Positions 58,401 through 64,000 of a stretch of 64,000 bases of DNA are shown piece by piece. The stretch's first letter is position 1, and every line of letters begins with the position of its first letter. The translations under genes were made by a program, and so were the position numbers. This DNA comes from Flammula alnicola (Eukaryota; Basidiomycota; Agaricomycetes; Agaricales; Strophariaceae), in NCBI GenBank assembly GCA_015499995.1, contig JADNRV010000030.1:338067-402066 (forward strand). The letters are read 5' to 3'. The notes beneath the pieces were generated by a model. It ran no database searches. It worked only from the letters and a program-made list of their open reading frames with translations, and was not told the DNA's origin.

Positions 58401-58824
58401 TTTATAATGTATGTATCTCCTAACTTCTAGCTAGCAGCTGACTGTATATTACTGTGCGCTCTTTCTGTATTATAATTGATCCCCGTTGGACGGAGCAGAC
58501 TGGCGCCAACTACTAATAGTAGTATAGTACTAGTAATAGCATGGACTTAATGGACTTGTAATGGACTCGTAGACAAGTATTTTTACGAAATCCCGTATTT
58601 GATGACCAGAACAATGTACCCCTCTTTTTATAATGCATGACCTATAAATGGGCCCGGCCCGCCAATCATTAAGTACTTGAAGTAGTCGAACTGGTTAAAG
58701 TTTGGGTAATTAACGCGTTTAATCACATGATTAGAATAATTCATCACGTGGATGAATTTTCTGATTTTCACCCCGTCATTTACGTCGTTACTCGTATCTT
58801 TTTGCACATTTACTCTTCGACTCA
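58401..58824. other. Intergenic region
   Basis: About 420 bp, AT-rich, with a TAGTA-rich run near 58510-58545. No gene. It should carry the NOP9 promoter. Confidence 0.55.
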
Positions 58825-61744
58825 ATGCCACGAGAAAACAGAAAGAGGGGAAAGAAGCATAAGAAGCAAAATGAAGAAGAACCCCAGTACAAAGAAGCAT
58901 ATGTCGAACCACAGGTGGAGTCGCCCGCAGAGCCATCATGGATTGTCCCCGCCCCAGCGCAAGTCGAGGAAGATAACCCTGAAGCACCTTTTGGTTATGT
59001 CGACGTTGATGTAAAGGCATATTTCCGGACGGTTGATGTTCAAATTCGTGATTGGCAAGATATCCAGGAGGAGAGCGCAGGGGTGGACGGAGATGTTGAC
59101 CCGAATGAGCGTATGTTTTGTCTGGGATACTGGGTGGAATTCAATGGGTCCTGACGTTTCTTAGACAAAAGATTATTCTTTACTGCTGCCCTCCAAGAAA
59201 TGCAAGGCAAGGAAAAGCAACTTGCAACAGACCCGGACTGCTCTGTGATCTTGGAGAGAATGTCGTACTCCATGGATGACTTCGTCGACGGGTTTTTGTT
59301 GATAGTCTCGCTGGTTTGTAAGTTGTCTGAACACTATGCGATGTATACCCAGTTGATTTTTTTTTGTAAATGACAGATACGAAGGTCTCGTACGGCATAG
59401 GTTTCGCCTCGCATGTCTGCCAAACTCTTTTTACGGTAGCCAAAGCCACGATCTCAAGAGAGGTGAGAAACTTTGGTTTTATCTCTTTCTTTACTAAACC
59501 GTTACAGACAAAAGCAATCATGCCTGCAATACCTGAATCAGAGGAACAAGGCGAGCTTCGCACATTAACCCAGCTTGTGTTAGATATCTGCAAGGTCTGC
59601 ACTAATCCTTCCCATCCTACAAAACGCTGAAACTGTCGACCGTTCTAGGAGCTTCTTCCTACTTTTCCCTCCCTCATCATGGATCCTTCGCATCCCACGT
59701 CATCCGCAGTCTGCTCTTGCTCTTGTCGCCCAATCTTTCAGCATCGGAAGAAGTTCACAGTCAGCTGTGCGGTCGAAGAAGAGTGCAGCGTGGAAAGCCA
59801 GACAGGGCCAAATGAAATCCGTTTTCGAGGAAGACAAAGGAAAGGGAAAAGAAGCCATGAGAAGTGCTCCTGCCGAATTTCGACAGATGGCCAGGCGCTT
59901 GGTGGAAGTGGTTAAGGAGCAGCTCGGAGAAAATGAAACGCGTGCTATGGCAGCAAATAAAGTTGCTTGCCCTGGACTGCAGGTAATCCACTTTGTTGCC
60001 ATTGATGATTATATACTGACTCTATTCATCAGATGTTATTAGAAGTTGAGGCCGACCAGACATGTCAAACCAGCCTGGCTCTCTGATGGATAGAGTGATG
60101 GTCGGTGTCATCACTGCTTGTCGTACGTGACTATGTGTCAAGTTTTTTTTAAAACACATCTGAACTCCTTGCGCTTATTTTAGTACAGGATCCACCTTCC
60201 CGGGTCGATGAGTCGGATTACCTTGGCACTCTTCTCCGAGATCCCAATTCATCCCATCTCCTCGAAATAATCGTGTCTCGTTGTCCAGACAAAGCATTCA
60301 ATGCAATGTGGAAACTTACTTCAAAGGCAAACTTGCCCGATTAGCAGCTCATCCTGTAGCCAATTTCGTGCTCGCGAAGGCCGTGGAAAGAGTCTCAGAA
60401 CATCAATTATCAGACATTTTTGGGGAGCTTGATGGTACTTGGAACAAATTAATTCGTCAGTTTCTTGAGTGTCCATTATTGAACTTTGACTAATCAGCTG
60501 GGTCTTCTCAGGAACCTCAAGACTGGAGTACTAAGGGCTATTGTTGATAGGACGTCCGCTCTTAAATTGCCTGGACAACAGATAATCGAGGTTCGTTTTT
60601 CCGATTCAGCTCTTGGCCCTAATTATGACCAGTTATTGTACACCGTAGGCTGTATGCTTAGCCTTTGACCTCAACGCACCCGAAGACAAAACCATGGTAG
60701 TGCCGTGCGCACTGACCCTTCTGCCTGTAGTGGTTAGAGATGGCTTCATGCATCCTCTTGTTTTCGTCAACTGATATATTCTTAGGAATACAGTGCTGCT
60801 GTCGCCAATCACCCAACTCACAAGCAACCACCATCACAACAACACAACAGTCACCGACAAGGTCCACCCATCCAAGATCCCTTAGAACCTAAAACGCAGG
60901 AAGCGTATTGCTCCAATCATTACTTCGACTCCCTCAACCGCTCAACCAATTCTTTACCGACAGGTACGGCTTTTTTTTTACAGCCTTGAGTTCCATATTT
61001 ACACCACGTAGCATCTATTCATTACCAGTCGAGGAGCGTATCAAAATCGCGCACAATCCCTCGGGATCTAGGGTGTTTGACGCTCTGCTAGACTCAACGA
61101 CAGTTCCAGCAAAAGTAAAACGACAGTTCGTCATGGATTTCATCGGGCATTACCACTTACTCGTCGACGACAAATTGGGCAGCCGTGTGGGCGATCGGTG
61201 TTGGGCTTTCTGCGACACATATCTTAAGGTATATCACCAATCCTTGAGCTCGTGGAGCTAAGCTGATATGTAGTGATACAGGAAAAAATCGCGCGATCGC
61301 TCGTCAACCAAGAACAAACACTGGCTGCGTCCTACTATGGCAAATTCTTTGCCCGAAACCTAAACCTCTATCTGCTTCAACGACGCCCAGAGGATTGGAG
61401 AAACCTTCAATCGGAACGAAAACGTGCGCAAGACCAACAGCAGCAACAACGACAGACGACAGCCCCTGTCCCTGACCATGTTCCCGAGAAACAATTACCG
61501 GCGGAGCAGCCCGAAACACGAAACGAAAAGCGCGGCCTCAGAATGAGATCGACGCCTTATTCGACGCAAAACTCGGTAAAAGGATCAAAAAAGCGGCACT
61601 CGTTGACGTCGTGCCAGTATCTGAGGCGCCGGTGGAAGTTCATCCCACCAAAAAGAAAAAGTCAACGACAAGGAGCTACAGCAAGTTCTTGGTGCCATTC
61701 GTGTGGCACCGGCGAATGACGGGAAGAAAAAGAGGAGGAATTAG
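58825..61744 (+). CDS. NOP9: Nop9-type pumilio-repeat nucleolar protein, frame broken repeatedly
   Basis: Nop9 binds pre-rRNA through Puf repeats and is needed for 18S rRNA maturation. The N-terminus is basic ([20 protein letters not shown]). Puf-like helices follow: [100 protein letters not shown], and a basic C-terminus GKKKRRN. To follow homology the reading frame must change near 59283, 59404, 59687, 59770, 60313, 61528 and 61658. Six behave like a single missing base, three of them in A-runs; the change near 59404 is one extra base or two missing. Identity is secure. Whether the gene is truly broken or the sequence has indel errors cannot be told here. Confidence 0.85.
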
Positions 61745-61851
61745 GATTTCCGACATGCGTCTGTTGTATATTTACGAGATCAATACCCTTGCGCTTATGT
61801 CCCTGATATCTATGACGAATCCATTTCTGTAAACGAAACCCTAGTTGCGAA

Positions 61852-61918
61852 CTTATAGAACGGAGCACACTGCTTTAGCCATCGACTACGTCATTGTAAC
61901 GTTCTGTTAAGACATGTT
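61852..61918 (-). repeat. 67-bp dispersed repeat, copy B
   Basis: The reverse complement matches 45153-45219 with two mismatches. It lies about 110 bp after the NOP9 stop and ends where the copia LTR seems to start, so the LTR may have inserted into or beside it. Confidence 0.8.
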
Positions 61919-62098
61919 TAAAGTTACGAAGCGCAGTGAGTAACTCAGACGTCGCACGATGAGTGTAAACGGCTGTATTATACCTAAAGTTACGAAGCGC
62001 AGTGAGTAACTATAGGACAGTATTTTAGTTAAATGAATAAGTGAATGTTGAATATAATAGACTGACCTCAGACGTCGCACGATGAGTGTAAACGGCTG
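61919..62098. repeat. Interleaved direct repeats inside the LTR
   Basis: A 27-bp block (TAAAGTTACGAAGCGCAGTG onward) occurs at 61919-61945 and 61985-62011. A 31-bp block (TCAGACGTCGCACGATGAGT onward) occurs at 61945-61975 and 62068-62098. The members of each pair look identical. Confidence 0.85.
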
Positions 62099-62130
62099 AG
62101 GACCAGAAAGTAATCGATAGGAAAATAAAC

Positions 62131-62214
62131 CGCACGCGGCAAGTGCCGCGTGCGATGGCGAGATAACCGTGCGGGTAGGTAAGTAGGCGGTGGCAGGCGG
62201 GATAGCCGCCTGCC
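62131..62214. repeat. Two strong hairpins inside the LTR
   Basis: 62131-62154: CGCACGCGGCA, AG, TGCCGCGTGCG (11-bp perfect arms). 62192-62214: GGCAGGCGG, GATAG, CCGCCTGCC (9-bp perfect arms). Both are GC-rich in an otherwise AT-rich LTR. Confidence 0.85.
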
Positions 62215-62337
62215 GCGGCTACGCACCGCATAAGGTAAGAAGAATGGATTGAAATAGATAACAGTGAAAGAATACATACACCCTAGTGAAGGGCTATGCC
62301 TAGTTCCCTCAACACTCCCCTAAGTAGGATAACCCTT

Positions 62338-64000
62338 CTAGTCGAATAGGTGGAGCATGTAGCATTGGGATTCGGTCGCGTGGCGGGATAGCGGCTTCGT
62401 GAGTATGTCGGCCAGATTATCCTCCGATGGGACGTGGACCACTGTAACGTCTCCGTCGCTGACTCGCTCGCGGATGTAGTGGTACCGAATGTGAATGTGT
62501 TTCGCTTTCTTGTGCCCCTTCTTGTTTTTCGTAAGGGCAATTGAACCCGTGTTGTCGTTGTATAGGATCGCTGGCGTAGGTTGCTCGAGACCCGCCTCGC
62601 GCATGAACGAGTACATCCAGACGGCCTGCTGGCACGCGCGGCTTGTCGCCATGTATTCGGCCTCGGTGGTAGATAACGCGACGGTATCTTGTCGCTTAGA
62701 GCTCCATGATACGGGGCCGCCAGCCATCATAAAGATATAGGCGCCCGTCGAGCGCCCAGTGTCGAGCAGGTCTCCTGCGTAATCGGCATCCACAAAGCCA
62801 TAGGGCTTTATCCCATCTACTATCCCTCCTCTGTAGGTTATTTTGTAGTGAAGAGTCGCCTTGATATACGCAAGTACATGCATCAATGCCTTCCAATGTT
62901 GTGGGCCAGGGTTTGTTTGAAAACGGGCGAGTAGATTGACTGCGAATGATAGGTCAGGTCTCGAAGCGACCTGAGCCCACATCACGCTTCCTAGGACCTC
63001 GCGGTATGGCTTATCAGACATGAAGCGCTTGTCTTCGTCCGTGGTAGCGCAATCTTCAAGTGATAAGTCGATTCCGGTAGGGAGTGCAGTGTATTTTGGG
63101 TTGCACTCAGACATCCCGAACCTCTGCAGGATGCGCTCAAGGTATGGTCGTTGCGATAGCGTTATTGCTCCTGTCTTCGTGTCTTGCTTCATGCTCATCC
63201 CGAGAATGAACCTCCCTTTTCCTCGTCGTCCTCTATCCTTTTTATCTCATACGCACTCTCCAGCTCCCCTATCGCCCTTAGTTCCTCTGTTTTCGATGAT
63301 GAACCACCTATAACGTCGTCTGTATATGTCACATTTAGCGTGTATTGTCCGTTTATGACTCGATGTCGTACGCATGGGTCAGCGAGTGATTGATAATACC
63401 CGAGAGCGTCGTATGTGCCCGATAATTCGTCCTCCCAGTCGTGGGCTCCGGCCATCATCCCATACATGGTTTTGTGAGCGCGGTACACCAGATCCTCCTC
63501 CCCTCGCTTAATATAACCGGGTGCCTGCTCCGTGTAGACTTCGTATTTGTTCACGCTGTTGAGATATGCCGCGACGAAATCGATCTGCCAAAGATTTAGC
63601 CCCAGGTGCGCGATGATCGCGAGACACATCCGCATTGATTCCAAGCGTGCGACTGACGCATATGTCTGATCGAAATCGACCCCAGGTATCTGGTTGAAAC
63701 CTTGAGCGACCAGTCGTGCCTTCCGCTTGGTAATATCCCCACCACCGTCAAACTTGTATCCGAAAACCCACTTAAGACCTATCACCTTCCTCCCAACAGG
63801 CCTCGGTACCTTGCTAAACACCCCTCTGCTTTCCATCATCGACATCTCCAGGTCCATTGGCGGTGTCCATTCATCCGGGTTCTTCATCGCCTCTTTGTAC
63901 GAGCTCGGTAAGTACATGTCTTTCTCCGTTCTGGCAAGTAGAGCAATGTACTCATCCAGGTCCGACTGAAGTTGAGCATGTGCTCTCGTTGAAATCCGCA
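62338..64000 (-). CDS. Ty1/copia Pol, C-terminal part (RT and RNase H)
   Basis: This is the end of a copia polyprotein; the protease and integrase would lie beyond 64000. RT motifs: GLKWVFGYKF, ARLVAQGFNQIPGVDF, QIDFVAAYLNS and the catalytic YTDD in VTYTDDVIGG. RNase H motifs: YGFVDADYAGD, STTEAEYMATSRACQQAVW and a C-terminal NLADILTKPLSRH; the stop is at 62338. The RT frame (63917-63195) and the RNase H frame (63198-62338) differ by one base at GAGGAAAAGGGAGG near 63207-63220, where RFILGMSM should follow. The copy is therefore either defective or mis-sequenced by one base. Confidence 0.9.

Larger units (their letters stand above)
61915..62314 (-). mobile_element. 3' LTR of a Ty1/copia element
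   Basis: On the minus strand a purine-rich tract (TTAGGGGAG) just after the pol stop is followed by TGTTGAGGGAAC, the expected polypurine tract/LTR junction at 62314. The other LTR edge is inferred from TGTTTAAAG at 61915, giving about 400 bp; it is uncertain because the second LTR lies outside the window. The LTR contains two strong hairpins and two pairs of internal direct repeats. Confidence 0.6.

Overview
The window looks like nuclear DNA of a filamentous basidiomycete, most likely an Agaricomycete. The grounds are densely packed genes cut by many short GT-AG introns of about 50-60 nt, an intron-rich actin gene, an ergosterol-type Erg27, LRR-type F-box genes, a Doc-like Fic gene with spliceosomal introns, and retroelements of the DIRS-like (tyrosine recombinase) and Ty1/copia classes. 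I saw no bacterial operon, CRISPR array or rRNA, and found no convincing tRNA.

Layout. 1-1557 is non-coding with degenerate inverted repeats. 1558-9480 holds an EAF-type elongation cofactor (+), a secreted Rds1/ferritin-like protein (-) and a secreted serine carboxypeptidase (-) whose last intron appears to be AT-AC. 9898-11877 is a non-coding transposon-like element with terminal inverted repeats. 12148-16050 carries NOP58 and the sterol 3-ketoreductase ERG27 (+). 16430-19070 carries the Doc-like Fic gene and an F-box/LRR gene (-). 19865-25352 is a DIRS-like retroelement on the minus strand (Gag, RT-RNase H, tyrosine recombinase) with apparent introns in RT and recombinase. 25388-32746 holds a small possibly mitochondrial protein, two unrecognised genes and a MARVEL-like membrane protein. 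33345-35099 (-) encodes a disordered protein with the GGxFxxVxGD motif seen in basidiomycete NLR-like proteins. 35734-42524 is an ABCC/MRP transporter whose second Walker A motif cannot be assembled. 43375-50645 holds a divergent actin, an Ale1-type MBOAT acyltransferase, ribosomal protein eL18 and a Tra2-like SR protein. 52504-61744 holds a Nug1/nucleostemin GTPase, a second F-box protein and a NOP9 locus with many frameshifts. 61915-64000 is the 3' end of a copia element with its LTR.

Functional themes. Several genes serve ribosome biogenesis and RNA processing (NOP58, NUG1, NOP9, eL18, Tra2-like). Others serve lipid and sterol metabolism (ERG27, ALE1) or are secretory or membrane proteins (carboxypeptidase, Rds1-like, MRP transporter, MARVEL). 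These are neighbours, not a visible co-regulated cluster.

Caveats. Exon borders were read by eye from splice consensus and frame continuity. The NOP9, MARVEL, ABC transporter and copia frames break repeatedly, and nearly every break behaves like a one-base deletion. This may reflect base-level assembly errors instead of real gene decay.
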